A DNA stretch of 64,000 nt from Tolypothrix sp. PCC 7910 (GTDB lineage Bacteria; Cyanobacteriota; Cyanobacteriia; Cyanobacteriales; Nostocaceae), in NCBI RefSeq assembly GCF_011769525.1, contig NZ_CP050440.1:7131501-7195500 (forward strand). The letters are read 5' to 3'. Below the pieces are notes generated by a model. The model searched no databases, was not told where the DNA came from, and worked only from the letters and a program-made list of their open reading frames with translations. The position numbers were made by a program, and so were the translations under genes. Shown in pieces: positions 1-9,537 of the stretch (its first letter is position 1; each line of letters starts with the position of its first letter).

Positions 1-1
1 A

Positions 2-1375
2 TCTCGCGAATATGCCTTGAGCGTTCTGACAGAGAATCTGCCACCTGACTTGTTACAAAAAGCACTCAAATTTGCCCGCTTGATTCAGGATGAGTTTGCT
101 CGTGCTTATGTCTTGAGTGCTTTAGGCGAGGAAGTACCAAAGGATTGGTTACGAAAAGCACTTTCCGCTACATATGCAATTGAGAATAAGCTATTTCGCG
201 GACTGGCTTTGAATGCTTTAACGGAGAAACTGCCACCTAAGTTGTTAGAACAAGCTTTAAATATTGCAGTTGCCCTTCAGGATGGGGAAGCTCGCGCCCT
301 GGCTTTAAGTAACTTGCCAGAGAAAGTGCCACTAAAGTTGTTAAAAAAAGCACTCACAATCTTAAGCTCGGTTAGCTCTGTTTATTGTGCTGATGCTTTA
401 AAAGCATTAGCAAAAAAGCTACCAGCAAATTTGTTAAAAACAGTACTTTCCACAGCGCGATCGCTTGAAGATGAAGAATCTCGCGCTTCAGTCTTAATTG
501 ATTTAGCTCAGAAACTGCCAGAGGTATTACCAGAAGCACTCGCCGCCGCACGCTCAATTGAGGATGAGTTCCCGCGCACATTTGCCTTGATTGAATTAGG
601 AAAACAACTACCAGAGGTATTAACAGAAGCACTTGCCACTGCACGCTCAATTGAGGATGAGTCTCAGCGCACATTTGCCTTGATTGAATTAGGAAAACAA
701 CTACCAGAGGTATTAACAGAAGCACTTGCCACCGCACGCTTAATTGAAGATCAAGAATCTCGCGCCTTTACTTTGAGAGTTTTAGCAGAGAAATTCCCAG
801 AAGTAATACCAGAAGCAATTTCCGCCGCTAACTTGATTGCAGATGAGGAAAAGCGCGCTGATGCTTTGAGTTCGTTAGCAGGAAAACTACCACCAGAGTT
901 GTTAACAGAAGTACTCACTACCGCACGCTCAATGCAGAATGAGATCAGTCGCGCTTTTACGTTGATCAGGTTAGCACAGACACTACTAGAAGTATTGCCA
1001 GAAGCAATCTCCGCCACACAATCGATTGGAGATGAGCAATTTCGCGAGCAATTTAGCATTTATCCCTTGAAATTTTTAGCAGAGAAACTACCACCAGAGT
1101 TGTTAATCACATTACTCACCGCCATACTCTCAATGAAAGATGAGTATTATCGTGCAGAAGCTTTGAGTGCCTTAGCTTTCAGGCTGTCACAAATTCCATC
1201 TGACACACTGTTCCCCCTGTGGCAAGAAATAGTTGATATTCTATCTCTTGCTACTCGCCCTACTCTACTGCAAGATATCAAAGTATTATTTCCAGTTATT
1301 CTGGCATTAGGTGGCGAAGTAGCAAAGGCAGAATTTGCCAATGCAGTTTTGGATGTGACGCGGTGGTGGCAGTGA
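2..1375 (+). CDS. Helical-repeat protein, C-terminal part (5' end outside window)
   Basis: The reading frame is open from base 2, and the in-frame residues before the first TTG (17) already follow the repeat pattern, so the gene begins left of the window. The protein is a run of degenerate two-helix repeats of about 31-35 residues, with a core like LPEVLPEALAAARSIEDE followed by an aromatic/Leu helix such as RTFALIELGKQ. Two central copies (about 514-700) are nearly identical at DNA level with a 93-base period, which points to recent tandem duplication. The last 60 residues diverge and probably cap the solenoid. Such solenoids usually bind proteins, but no catalytic motif is visible and the missing N-terminus could carry an NTPase or another domain. 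Function is not assigned. Confidence 0.75.
   Translation, partial: SREYALSVLTENLPPDLLQKALKFARLIQDEFARAYVLSALGEEVPKDWLRKALSATYAIENKLFRGLALNALTEKLPPKLLEQALNIAVALQDGEARALALSNLPEKVPLKLLKKALTILSSVSSVYCADALKALAKKLPANLLKTVLSTARSLEDEESRASVLIDLAQKLPEVLPEALAAARSIEDEFPRTFALIELGKQLPEVLTEALATARSIEDESQRTFALIELGKQLPEVLTEALATARLIEDQESRAFTLRVLAEKFPEVIPEAISAANLIADEEKRADALSSLAGKLPPELLTEVLTTARSMQNEISRAFTLIRLAQTLLEVLPEAISATQSIGDEQFREQFSIYPLKFLAEKLPPELLITLLTAILSMKDEYYRAEALSALAFRLSQIPSDTLFPLWQEIVDILSLATRPTLLQDIKVLFPVILALGGEVAKAEFANAVLDVTRWWQ
514..745 (+). repeat. Near-identical 93-bp tandem repeats inside the helical-repeat gene
   Basis: Consecutive 93-base units encode LPEVL.EALA.ARSIEDE..RTFALIELGKQ. Two share almost every base and a third starts the same way before drifting. 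The period equals 31 codons, so copy-number change keeps the frame. Confidence 0.8.
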
Positions 1376-1411
1376 GCAGCAGCACGCAAGTTTGAGTAAA
1401 TATTACTAAAT

Positions 1412-1726
1412 CCCACATTCCGCAGGTTAGTTTGAAAATCTTGGTATTTTCTATAAACCCAAGCTGACAAGGATTTCAGCCATTAAACCTATATTCTGGA
1501 CTCTGAGATCGCAACTCTGGTAAGTGTCAAAATTCAGGTTATTGACACTATTCTCAATAAAATTAGCCCGTGTGAAACTAAAAATTTCGCTTACCCCTCA
1601 TAGTAGATAAAATGCGTGAATTTATTGCCTCAATTGAGTTTTAGCAGTTTTAGCAAAATTCAAGTTTTGACAAAACAACCTGCGGAGTCCAAAATTTTGA
1701 GTACAATTACTCATGCGGAATGTGGG
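1412..1726. repeat. Region bounded by 13-bp inverted repeats (possible MITE or IS remnant)
   Basis: CCCACATTCCGCA at 1412-1424 is perfectly inverted as TGCGGAATGTGGG at 1714-1726, and similarity continues outward (AAAT on the left, ATTT after an extra base on the right). About 290 bases lie between. They contain no convincing coding sequence, and the short open frame at 1616-1804 has no recognisable protein. The arrangement fits a small non-autonomous element or the remains of an insertion sequence. It sits directly before a truncated nucleoside hydrolase start, which fits past mobile-element damage. Confidence 0.45.
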
Positions 1727-1825
1727 CTAAATCGTAAAAACTACTTGCTATTTCCAGCAATCATACTAAAATCGCCAGGGAATACATCATTTTACTCTAA
1801 GTAGAATGCTTAACTGGAGTCAAAG

Positions 1826-1972
1826 ATGACAAGCGATGCATCCACCAAAACTTCTGTGCAGCCTATTCCGCTAATTGTGAATGATGACGGCAGCCAGGAT
1901 GGAGTGACAGCGCTGGCGTTTATGCTGGCTAATCCTAAGTACAGTATTTGTCAATCCCCATTCTTCAACTGA
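1826..1972 (+). pseudogene. Nucleoside hydrolase N-terminal remnant
   Basis: The frame from ATG 1826 encodes 48 residues including IPLIVNDDGSQDGVTALAFM, the calcium-binding Asp-rich N-terminal motif of the inosine-uridine nucleoside hydrolase fold. After LANPKYS the sequence loses similarity and stops at 1970-1972. A normal member has about 300 or more residues, so more than 80 percent is missing and no continuation is visible in the next 200 bases. It is most likely a gene start left by deletion or mobile-element activity next to the inverted repeats at 1412-1726. A deliberately short peptide seems unlikely. Confidence 0.6.
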
Positions 1973-2096
1973 CATATTGCTTTTCTTTTTCCTCCTTTGT
2001 TCTCGATGGGTATTTTTGGATATAATCGAAGAAAATACACATTTTCACTTTTATTTGCGTTATATACCACTTTTTTGTGCCTAGCTTATATTATGG

Positions 2097-2130
2097 ATGG
2101 GTCTATTGAGATTACTCTCAATAGACCCAT
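2097..2130. terminator. Strong 14-bp hairpin, possible terminator of the HAD gene
   Basis: ATGGGTCTATTGAG is perfectly inverted across a 6-base loop. It lies 46 bases past the stop of the HAD gene on the minus strand. Neither side has a good T tract, so it may act as a transcript 3'-end stabiliser rather than a classical rho-independent terminator. Confidence 0.45.
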
Positions 2131-2176
2131 AAAAATTTGGCTTTCTTAATTTTGAATTTTGAATTTTGAATTGATA

Positions 2177-2863
2177 CTATGCCGTTGTCATCGATTGGCT
2201 GGCTAAAGGTGAACTGTCAAAGTGTGTTAACAAGTCAGATGGATCATTGTAAATAGCGATCGCATTCTCTAATTGAACATCAGAAAAACCACCGCAACGC
2301 AAGGCAATCACATCAATACCAGCTTTATTTGCCGACTCAATATCATAAGGAGTATCACCCAGCATCACTACTTGGGATGGTGGAATTTTCAGCTTACTTA
2401 AAGCAGCTTCAACAATATCAGGAGCAGGTTTAGAAGCTTCCGCATCATTAGATGTTGTCGCCTCATCTTGGCTGAGTAAGTCATCAAGTTGTGCAGCTTT
2501 CAGCAATACTGAAAGTTCTTGACTGCTGGCTGAACTAGCGATGATGAGGCGTAATCCCAGAGATTGCATCTTTAATATTAGTTGTCGCGCACCATTGGTA
2601 GGATTGAGATTGCGAACAAAGTGATTAATGATTAGTTCTTTGCGTTTATCGGCAATTTCCTTGCCTTTACCTTGTTGATCCGAAAGCCCTGGCACAAATT
2701 TAGGAATAATCTGGTCGCCTCCCATACCAATTAGCGGTCGGACTTGGGTAAACTTTACCTCATAGCCAAATTCTGCAAATGCTTCTACCCAAGCTTGAGC
2801 ATGAGCATCATTACTGAGAACAAGCGTCCCATCTACGTCTAGAATTACACCTTGATATGCCAT
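2177..2863 (-). CDS. HAD-superfamily hydrolase (phosphatase, subfamily IA)
   Basis: The 228-residue protein begins MAYQGVILDVDGTLV, which is HAD motif I (DxDGT), with the nucleophile Asp at about residue 9. A helical cap follows (about 16-85). Motif II is the Ser in IASSAS (about 110), and motifs III and IV are in SKPAPDIV and MLGDTPYDIESANKAG (about 145-175). Length and cap match subfamily IA phosphatases such as phosphoglycolate phosphatase and beta-phosphoglucomutase-like enzymes. It should be a soluble, Mg-dependent phosphomonoesterase, and the substrate cannot be told from sequence. It is monocistronic, with a strong hairpin just downstream and a tandem-repeat tract upstream. Confidence 0.85.
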   Translation of the reverse strand: MAYQGVILDVDGTLVLSNDAHAQAWVEAFAEFGYEVKFTQVRPLIGMGGDQIIPKFVPGLSDQQGKGKEIADKRKELIINHFVRNLNPTNGARQLILKMQSLGLRLIIASSASSQELSVLLKAAQLDDLLSQDEATTSNDAEASKPAPDIVEAALSKLKIPPSQVVMLGDTPYDIESANKAGIDVIALRCGGFSDVQLENAIAIYNDPSDLLTHFDSSPLASQSMTTA

Positions 2864-2945
2864 TGAAAATCTTTAGGTTACTTTAGTGTCTCTACTCTAG
2901 TGAAAGGTTTTGACTATTACCTCTACCTCGCTTGTTACTTCCATT

Positions 2946-3090
2946 GACATAGGGCATAGGGCATGGGGCATTGGTAATTGGTAATGGGTAATGGGTAATT
3001 GCTATTGTCCCCTTGTCCCCAGTCCCCATTACCCCTTATCCCCAGAGGGGGCCCCGAGTTCCCCAATCCCCAATCCCCTCATCCCCATTT
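2946..3090. repeat. Short tandem repeat tract (heptanucleotide STRR)
   Basis: The tract is made of degenerate 7-base units (GGGCATA, TAATGGG, CCCCAGT, CCCCAAT). The segment around 3019-3079, which includes the core GAGGGGGCCCCGAG, reappears in inverted orientation at about 13560-13622. Such tracts are typical of Nostocales intergenic DNA and have no coding content. Confidence 0.85.
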
Positions 3091-3148
3091 GTATGAAAAT
3101 AAATAAATTCCTGCCCTGCTGTACTTTGTAAACGCTGAAGAAGTAAAT

Positions 3149-4324
3149 ATGGTTAAACTTAATACATCTCCAGTGACACCTAGCACCGATTTATTTGAGC
3201 GTGTCGCTGCCTTGGCTGCTGACTTTGCTACTCGCACCGCAGTCCATGATCGCGATGCTTCGTTTCCATTTGAGAATTTTACTGCTCTCCAGCAAGCGCA
3301 GCTATTGAATTTGACTGTTCCTAAAGAGTTTGGCGGTCAGGCTTTAGGATTTGCTGCTGTCAGTCGGGTGATTGAAACCATAGCTAGTGGGGATGCTGCT
3401 ACGGCTTTAGTGTTGACGATGCATTATCTCCAACACGCCAATGCTAGCCGCGCACGTCGCTGGCCAGATCAGATTTATGAACGCTTGTGTCGGGAATCGG
3501 TGGCAGGTATTGCTTTATTAAATGCTGCCCGTGTGGAACCAGAATTAGGTACGCCAGCAAGGGGTGGATTACCTGCAACCACAGCCCAACAAACCCCGGA
3601 AGGTTGGCTATTAAATGGTCATAAAATATACACTACAGGTAGCCCAATTTTGCGCTACTTCGTTGTTTGGGCGTGTACAACAGAGGCAGAACCGCGAGTA
3701 GGAAATTTTCTCGTACCTCGTGATGTTCCTGGTGTGCGAATTGTAGAAACTTGGGATCATTTGGGAATGCGGGCTACTGGTAGCCACGACCTAATTTTAG
3801 AAAATACCTTAATTCCTTTAGAATATGCTTTGGATCTTCGTCCATTGTCAGCTTGGTCATTACCAGATCCGCTGCAATTAGCTGGTAATAGCTTGTGGCT
3901 GAGTGCTTTGTATCAAGGTGTAGCCAAAGCCGCACGAGATTGGCTAGTAGGTTATTTAAATGAGCGATCGCCTTCTAACTTAGGGGCTAGTTTAGCCACT
4001 CTACCCCGCTTTCAAACCGCGATGGGAGAAATTGAAGCTTTACTCTACGCAAGCGATCGCCTAATTTACGGTTTAGCCAACGATATCGACCGCGCTGAGT
4101 ATGATAATAAGGTAGTATTACAGGCACAATCTGTAAAATACATTACTACTGGTAATGCCATCCGCGCTATTGAAACAGGGCTAGAACTAATTGGAAATCC
4201 GGGACTATCACGCCATAACCCCTTAGAAAGACACTATCGTGACGTGCTGTGCAGCCGCATCCATACCCCGCAGAATGATGCGATTTGTTTGTCGTTGGGT
4301 AAGCGGGCGTTGGGGAGTGGGTGA
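3149..4324 (+). CDS. Acyl-CoA dehydrogenase family flavoprotein
   Basis: The 391-residue protein has the N-terminal helical domain with VPKEFGGQ (about 50-60) and the middle beta domain with INGHKIYTTG-type sequence (LLNGHKIYTTGSP, about 150-165). GMRATGSHDLILENTLIP (about 205-225) and a C-terminal helical FAD-binding bundle follow. Length is normal for acyl-CoA dehydrogenases. The sequence resembles the SfnB/DszC-like branch, so it could be a flavin-dependent monooxygenase or oxidase rather than a beta-oxidation enzyme. No electron-transfer flavoprotein or acyl-CoA synthetase gene is adjacent. It lies between tandem-repeat tracts and appears to be transcribed alone. Confidence 0.75.
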   Translation: MVKLNTSPVTPSTDLFERVAALAADFATRTAVHDRDASFPFENFTALQQAQLLNLTVPKEFGGQALGFAAVSRVIETIASGDAATALVLTMHYLQHANASRARRWPDQIYERLCRESVAGIALLNAARVEPELGTPARGGLPATTAQQTPEGWLLNGHKIYTTGSPILRYFVVWACTTEAEPRVGNFLVPRDVPGVRIVETWDHLGMRATGSHDLILENTLIPLEYALDLRPLSAWSLPDPLQLAGNSLWLSALYQGVAKAARDWLVGYLNERSPSNLGASLATLPRFQTAMGEIEALLYASDRLIYGLANDIDRAEYDNKVVLQAQSVKYITTGNAIRAIETGLELIGNPGLSRHNPLERHYRDVLCSRIHTPQNDAICLSLGKRALGSG

Positions 4325-4415
4325 GGGACTGGTGACTGGGGACAAGGGGTCAATAGCAATTACCAATGACCCATTACCCATTACCCAATGCCCAATGCCC
4401 AATGCCCCATGTCCA
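4325..4415. repeat. Short tandem repeat tract between convergent genes
   Basis: Units such as TTACCCA, CCCAATG and GGGGACA fill the gap between the convergent acyl-CoA dehydrogenase and pntB genes. The short reading frame running into it (4239-4424) is an artefact of the repeat. Confidence 0.8.
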
Positions 4416-5861
4416 TTAAGTTAATACTTTTTTCGCTGCCAAATTAAGACTTGCTGCATCTGCTTTTAACTGTGTAAGTTTGGCAACAGTCGCGTCAATA
4501 TTTTTCTTGGCATCGCCAAATAGCATCAGGGTGTTGTCTTTGTAGAAGAGAGGATTGTCTACGCCGGCGTAGCCGCTAGCCATGCTGCGTTTCATGACGA
4601 TGACGGTGCCAGCTTTCCAAACTTCTAAGACTGGCATTCCAGCTATGGGACTGTTGGGGTTTTCTAAGGCGCTGGGGTTGACGGTGTCGTTAGCGCCAAT
4701 TACCAAAACTACATCTGTTTCGGGGAAGTCATGATTAATTTCATCCATTTCTAAAACGATGTCGTAAGGCACTTTCGCCTCTGCCAATAGCACGTTCATG
4801 TGTCCGGGCATTCTGCCGGCTACGGGATGGATACCAAAGCGAATTTTAACGCCGCGATCGCGCAGTTGTTTGACAATTTCGGAAACTCCATGTTGCGCTT
4901 GGGCTACTGCCATGCCATAGCCAGGCACAATAATTACATTCTTGGCACGGTATAACAGTTCTACTGTGTCTTCTATTGTGGTTGCGGTGAATTTGCCTGT
5001 AGGTTGTTTGCCTGCTTCCGCAGTGGTGGTTTGAGCGCCAAAACCTCCCAAAATGACGCTGATAAAGGAACGGTTCATGGCTTTACACATGATGTAGCTG
5101 AGAATAGCGCCACTACTACCTACTAATGCACCTGTGATAATCAGTAAATCGTTGGATAGCATGAAGCCGGCAGCCGCCGCCGCCCAACCAGAGTAGCTGT
5201 TGAGCATGGAAATTACCACTGGCATATCTGCACCACCAATTGCCATGACCAGATGAACGCCTAAAACGCAGGCAATTGCAGACATAATTAGTAGTAGTGA
5301 CAATCCCGCGAGAGATTCTGTGCCAATAAACTGGCTACCTAACAACACAACAGCCGTTAGCATCCCTAGATTGAGGATGTGCCTACCTGGGAGTAATAGC
5401 GGTTTGCTGCTGATGATTCCCCGCAGTTTGCCAAAGGCAACTATTGAACCTGTAAAGGTGACTGCCCCAATAAACACACCAATATAAATTTCTACTTGGT
5501 GGATGGTGGATTCTACAGGAGTGAGCGATCGCGTTTCTTGGAGATAATTAGCAACGCCTACTAAAACCGCCGCCATCCCTACGAAACTATGGAGAATTGC
5601 CACAAGTTCTGGCATGGAAGTCATCGCCACCCGTGAAGCGACAATTGCACCCACAATCGCTGCGGGGATGACAACAGCAGCTAATATCCCGTAGGCGTTG
5701 GCATTCAGAGAAAGTGCAGCGGCGACAAAAGCAATTAACATCCCCACAATGCCGTAAACATTGCCTTTACGAGCGGTTTCCTGGTCAGAAAGCCCTCCCA
5801 AACTGAGAATGAATAAGGCGCTAGCTACAATGTACGCCACTGTCAGTAAATTATTTGACAT
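4416..5861 (-). CDS. pntB: NAD(P) transhydrogenase, beta subunit
   Basis: The 481-residue membrane protein starts [21 protein letters not shown]. The first about 280 residues are consecutive hydrophobic helices (domain II). The C-terminal about 180 residues form the NADP(H)-binding domain III, with [35 protein letters not shown] and [14 protein letters not shown]. It works with PntA in the membrane, coupling hydride transfer between NADH and NADP+ to proton translocation. The gene follows pntA by only 9 bases, so the two form one operon. Length and motifs are complete. Confidence 0.96.
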   Translation of the reverse strand: MSNNLLTVAYIVASALFILSLGGLSDQETARKGNVYGIVGMLIAFVAAALSLNANAYGILAAVVIPAAIVGAIVASRVAMTSMPELVAILHSFVGMAAVLVGVANYLQETRSLTPVESTIHQVEIYIGVFIGAVTFTGSIVAFGKLRGIISSKPLLLPGRHILNLGMLTAVVLLGSQFIGTESLAGLSLLLIMSAIACVLGVHLVMAIGGADMPVVISMLNSYSGWAAAAAGFMLSNDLLIITGALVGSSGAILSYIMCKAMNRSFISVILGGFGAQTTTAEAGKQPTGKFTATTIEDTVELLYRAKNVIIVPGYGMAVAQAQHGVSEIVKQLRDRGVKIRFGIHPVAGRMPGHMNVLLAEAKVPYDIVLEMDEINHDFPETDVVLVIGANDTVNPSALENPNSPIAGMPVLEVWKAGTVIVMKRSMASGYAGVDNPLFYKDNTLMLFGDAKKNIDATVAKLTQLKADAASLNLAAKKVLT

Positions 5862-5870
5862 AAATTTCTT

Positions 5871-7454
5871 CTACTTTTGGAACATCTTGAGCATTCGTTG
5901 GGTGACGAGGAAACCACCAGAAATATTAATCGTTCCCACTAAAATTGCGATCGCGCCTAGGATGGTAGTAGCTGAGTTGGCACCGGATATTTGCACCATA
6001 CCGCCAATAATAATGATGCCGCTAATGGCATTGGTAACGCTCATCAGTGGTGTGTGCAAGGCAGGTTTCACATTCCAAATTACTTGCCAACCAATAAAGC
6101 AAGCTAAAACAAACACGGTGAAATGGGCTAGAAATTCTGGCGGCGCAGTGATTCCGATTCCTACCAAGGCTAAAGCCACTATCAATAACCAAAGAAAGTT
6201 AAACCCGCCCCCTGCTTGGGAAGTTTGAGAAATAGGTGCTGTAGGTGTAGTTGCTAATACTGGCGGCGTTTCTTTGACTTTTTCTACTACTTTCTCGACT
6301 TTTGTCTCCACCTTTTTCTCAAATTTTGGTGGTGGCCAAGTAATCTCACCCGCATAGGCTACTAAAGCGCCTCGCACTACCTCATCTTCCAGATTTACTT
6401 GGTATTTACTCGCCCCACCCATTTCTTCTAGTAGATGGCAAAGATTTGTGCCATAAAGCTGACTGGCTTGTTGCGCCATGCGGCTAGGTAAGTCAGTTAA
6501 ACCGACAATAGTGACTCCGTGGTGGCGGTAAACTTCATGAGGGTGTGTACAAGCGCAATTACCCCCCTGTTCTGCGGCCAAATCAACGATGACTGAACCC
6601 TCCTTCATACTCTCAACCATTGCTTGAGTAATCAGTACGGGTGCTTTTTTCCCAGGAATCAAGGCTGTAGTAATGATGATGTCAACATCTTGCGCCTGTG
6701 CCGCAAACAGTTCCATCTCTGCTTTGATAAATTCATCGCTCATTACCTTGGCGTAGCCACCTTCACCAGTACCATCCTCAGCAAAGTTGAGTTCGAGAAA
6801 CTCTGCGCCCAGGCTTTCTACTTGCTCTTTTACCACCAAGCGGGTATCAAATGCCCGCACAATGGCACCTAAACCTTTAGCTGTACCAATGGCGGCCAGT
6901 CCAGCTACACCTACACCAATTATCAATACCTTTGCTGGTGGAACTTTACCGGCTGCTGTAATTTGACCGTTAAAGAAGCGTCCAAAGTGGTTAGCGGCTT
7001 CAATTACAGCCCGGTAGCCAGCAAGATTGGCCATTGAACTTAACGCATCCATTTTTTGCGCCCGACTAATGCGTGGTATTGCATCCATCGCCAGTGCTGT
7101 AGCGTTTCGCCCTACCAGTTTTTGCAGCAGTTGGGAATTTTGGGCAGGCCAGATAAAACTAATGATTGTGCTTCCCTCACGCAGCAAATCAGTTTCATCT
7201 TTGCCTAATTCTGGATGCATTCGCGGTGGACGTACCTTGAGTACAATATCTGCCTCTGCCCAAAGAGTTGCAGCATCGGGAATAATTTGGCATTGGGCTT
7301 GCATATAGACATCATCGGCAAAATTTGCCCCGCAACCTGCACTCGTTTCCACAAGTACATCAAAGCCAAGTTTTTGTAGACGCTTGGCTGTGTCTGGTGT
7401 GGCAGCTACACGCTGTTCGCCAGGGTAAACTTCCTTGGGGATACCAACCTTCAT
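5871..7454 (-). CDS. pntA: NAD(P) transhydrogenase, fused alpha subunit
   Basis: The 527-residue protein combines the NAD(H)-binding domain I (about 1-380: [62 protein letters not shown]) and the transmembrane alpha-2 part (about 430-527, four hydrophobic helices). A Lys/Glu/Pro-rich linker of about 50 residues joins them. Some bacteria have alpha-1 and alpha-2 as separate genes; here they are fused. The start ATG follows a GGAGAAGA-type ribosome site (visible as TCTTCTCC on the plus strand). The gene is first in the pntA-pntB operon and supplies NADPH by proton-driven transhydrogenation. Confidence 0.96.
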   Translation of the reverse strand: MKVGIPKEVYPGEQRVAATPDTAKRLQKLGFDVLVETSAGCGANFADDVYMQAQCQIIPDAATLWAEADIVLKVRPPRMHPELGKDETDLLREGSTIISFIWPAQNSQLLQKLVGRNATALAMDAIPRISRAQKMDALSSMANLAGYRAVIEAANHFGRFFNGQITAAGKVPPAKVLIIGVGVAGLAAIGTAKGLGAIVRAFDTRLVVKEQVESLGAEFLELNFAEDGTGEGGYAKVMSDEFIKAEMELFAAQAQDVDIIITTALIPGKKAPVLITQAMVESMKEGSVIVDLAAEQGGNCACTHPHEVYRHHGVTIVGLTDLPSRMAQQASQLYGTNLCHLLEEMGGASKYQVNLEDEVVRGALVAYAGEITWPPPKFEKKVETKVEKVVEKVKETPPVLATTPTAPISQTSQAGGGFNFLWLLIVALALVGIGITAPPEFLAHFTVFVLACFIGWQVIWNVKPALHTPLMSVTNAISGIIIIGGMVQISGANSATTILGAIAILVGTINISGGFLVTQRMLKMFQK

Positions 7455-8430
7455 GGGTCTTCTCCTTTTGATTTAGCTGAGTTTCCCAGATAAAAAGAAA
7501 CATGAAGCAATTCAAAATTTGCTCATTCAACAAACCCCTGATGAGAGGCTGTGCCAACGAGGTGGGGAACTCTTAAGGTAGGCAGGGAGGAGGCAGGGAG
7601 CAGGGGGAAAAAGAAAAATATTGTTTGGCAGTCCCTTGAGTACCTGTTATCCAAATTGTAGATTGAAAATCTTTAACATCAGGCTGTTTATGGATTTTCA
7701 AACAATGCGGGCTATACCAATTTGGGATTACCTGTTAAGAGTTCGCTGTGAAAATGAAAAACTAATTTGTGGATAGCTATCCTGGCGGTTGGCTGTATGC
7801 AAGTTAAATGTGGAGGTGTCTAAAGCGGTAGCAACTCCCACAAACCTTGGAAACAAAATTCCCTTGCTTTTTGCCTCCCCTATTTAGGTTTTATGTTTTA
7901 TTGAGTTGAATTACTTCTGTTAAAGATACTATTTACTGTAGTCTTGTGTATCTAGATTTGTATCAATTCTTCACAAGTTTTGGCATGATGATTAAAAGTC
8001 AAAACTTGTTGCAATTTGATATGAAAATGAAAAAAATCTTATTATTGCAAGCGTACAAAAGGATGATACGACTTTAACAGTACTTACGCAACTGGAACAG
8101 TTTTCCTCTGGCATAAGAGTCAAGAGTCAAGGGTCAAAAATTTATGTTTTTTGAACTATTGACATCTGACACTGGACAAACCTAAACGAAAAAGAATATG
8201 ACACTTGCGTAAGCCCTATTTAGTAAGCCCAGAGAAATAATATTTTTTGTGTGCTGCAAGTTTAATAGTATTTAAACTTTGTGCAACTTCCATCATGCAA
8301 ATGTTGGGTTCAGTGTAGCGCTAACCAAACTATTTGTTGAGTTGGAAAATACACCCTAGAGGGGGTCTCAAGCCTAAAATTTTCAGCAAATAAACTGCGA
8401 TGAAGCGTTTGCCAACTATATTAATTACAA
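7455..8430. other. Intergenic region between gvpA terminator and pntA; no gene seen
   Basis: This AT-rich stretch of almost 1 kb lies upstream of pntA. I see no convincing coding sequence on either strand. It contains the MITE-like segment 8083-8213 and a purine-rich tract (7577-7616). Confidence 0.6.
8083..8213. repeat. MITE-like segment ending in CTTACGCAA inverted repeats
   Basis: CTTACGCAA at 8083-8091 is inverted as TTGCGTAAG at 8205-8213. Short GAGTCAA repeats lie inside. The end sequence resembles that of the element at 9360-9482, which suggests a family of small non-autonomous elements in this genome. Confidence 0.5.
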
Positions 8431-8470
8431 ATAGCTGAAAATCCTTTGTTTTAAAAGGATTTTCAGCTAT
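8431..8470 (-). terminator. Terminator hairpin downstream of gvpA
   Basis: A perfect 17-bp stem (ATAGCTGAAAATCCTTT and its complement) with a 6-base loop lies 111 bases after the gvpA stop. On the minus strand it is followed by a T-rich tail. It would end a monocistronic gvpA transcript. Confidence 0.65.
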
Positions 8471-8581
8471 GAAAACGAAATCATCCTGCAAGTTTCGACT
8501 GTAAAAGTCTTTTCTTAATTTTATTCAAAATGACTTTTTTTAGTTTTAACAGACCAGGTAGAAATAGCGTGTTCTTGAGAA

Positions 8582-8797
8582 TTAAGCAGGCACAGCAGCA
8601 GACTGTGTCAAACCTACAGCTTCAGCATATTTTAAGTAGGTTTCAACAGAAGCGATAACGATCCGAGCTTCAATAGCTAGTAATTCAATACCTACTAAAG
8701 AAACGCGTACCCAAGCGTCTACAACGATACCTTTGTCTAAAATGCGGTCAATAACTTCTGCCAAACTAGAGGAGGAATTGGTCTTTTCAACTGCCAT
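8582..8797 (-). CDS. gvpA: Gas vesicle major structural protein GvpA
   Basis: From the ATG at 8797 the product is 71 residues. It starts [20 protein letters not shown] and continues [19 protein letters not shown] and [20 protein letters not shown], which is the near-invariant GvpA sequence forming the ribbed wall of gas vesicles. The open frame extends 38 codons further upstream, but that part is unrelated and the GvpA length is exact from 8797. Cyanobacterial gvpA normally heads a cluster with gvpC, gvpN, gvpJ, gvpK, gvpF/L and others. Here it is alone, followed by a strong hairpin and then 1 kb without genes. It may be a solitary extra copy, or a relic separated from the main cluster. Confidence 0.95.
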   Translation of the reverse strand: MAVEKTNSSSSLAEVIDRILDKGIVVDAWVRVSLVGIELLAIEARIVIASVETYLKYAEAVGLTQSAAVPA

Positions 8798-9359
8798 TGT
8801 TTTATACCTAAGCTCATTGTTGATTGTTTTAGTTTCAGCTAGGGTGTTACCTTTGCTTTCCACTGAACTTATATTAAACACACTTTTTGAAAATGTAAAT
8901 ATTTTGACCAAACAAAATTGTAAAAAACATTAAAGAAAATAGTTGTTTAACCTAGAATGAATGTATTCAATGTTTTAGATGTATAAATTATTTACTTGAC
9001 AGATCAGCTATGAGGCTGATAATCAGTAATTGTGTTGGTTTTAATGTATGTTTTTAAAATGAGAAAATTTCCGTCTTTATTTCCTGGAGCAATATGGCTG
9101 AAAGCCCGACTCTATATAGACTATGCTTGTTTGACATAAGACAATAACGATTTCTTTTAATCATATTAAAACTTACGTATTAATACGGTTATATAAACAT
9201 TAATTTCTCGCTATAAAATGATTTGGATAGAGTATTTTATATAATTTTTTTCAAAATAAATTTTGATTTAATAGGTAAATGAGTATTTATTCTTGAACAA
9301 AAATTAGCTGTTTTAATTGAGTGATTAATAGTAGCTTGAGATATTTTGTATTTAGATAA
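8798..9359. other. AT-rich region upstream of gvpA; no gene seen
   Basis: The stretch is very AT-rich and contains no plausible coding sequence. It should hold the gvpA promoter, but no motif is clear enough to mark. Confidence 0.5.
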
Positions 9360-9482
9360 GACTTACGCAAAATTAATGGAATTACGTCATTACGAGCGTA
9401 GCGACGTAATCGTCTAAAATTATGGGATTGCTTCCCTACACTACCTTGCGGTCGCAATGACAAATTTTGCTTGCGTCAGTCC
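9360..9482. repeat. MITE-like element
   Basis: The left end GACTTACGCAAAATT and the right end AATTTTGCTTGCGTCAGTC are imperfect inverted repeats. Inside are further palindromic parts, for example TTACGTC...GACGTAA around 9383-9409. Total about 123 bases with no coding capacity. It lies just 46 bases from the IS630 element, so this spot has attracted insertions. Confidence 0.6.
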
Positions 9483-9537
9483 TGTTTAGATAAAAGAAGT
9501 CAAGCTCTCAAGCAGAGCTACAAGTATATAGCGTTTC

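Noticed and set aside
372-737. 121-codon minus-strand frame with repeated sequence
   Set aside because: It is the mirror of the helical-repeat gene's tandem repeats and has no independent features.
1616-1804. 62-codon plus-strand frame
   Set aside because: It lies inside the inverted-repeat segment, shows no protein-like pattern and has no ribosome site.
4239-4424. 61-codon frame at the acyl-CoA dehydrogenase 3' end
   Set aside because: It is a shadow frame running into tandem repeats.
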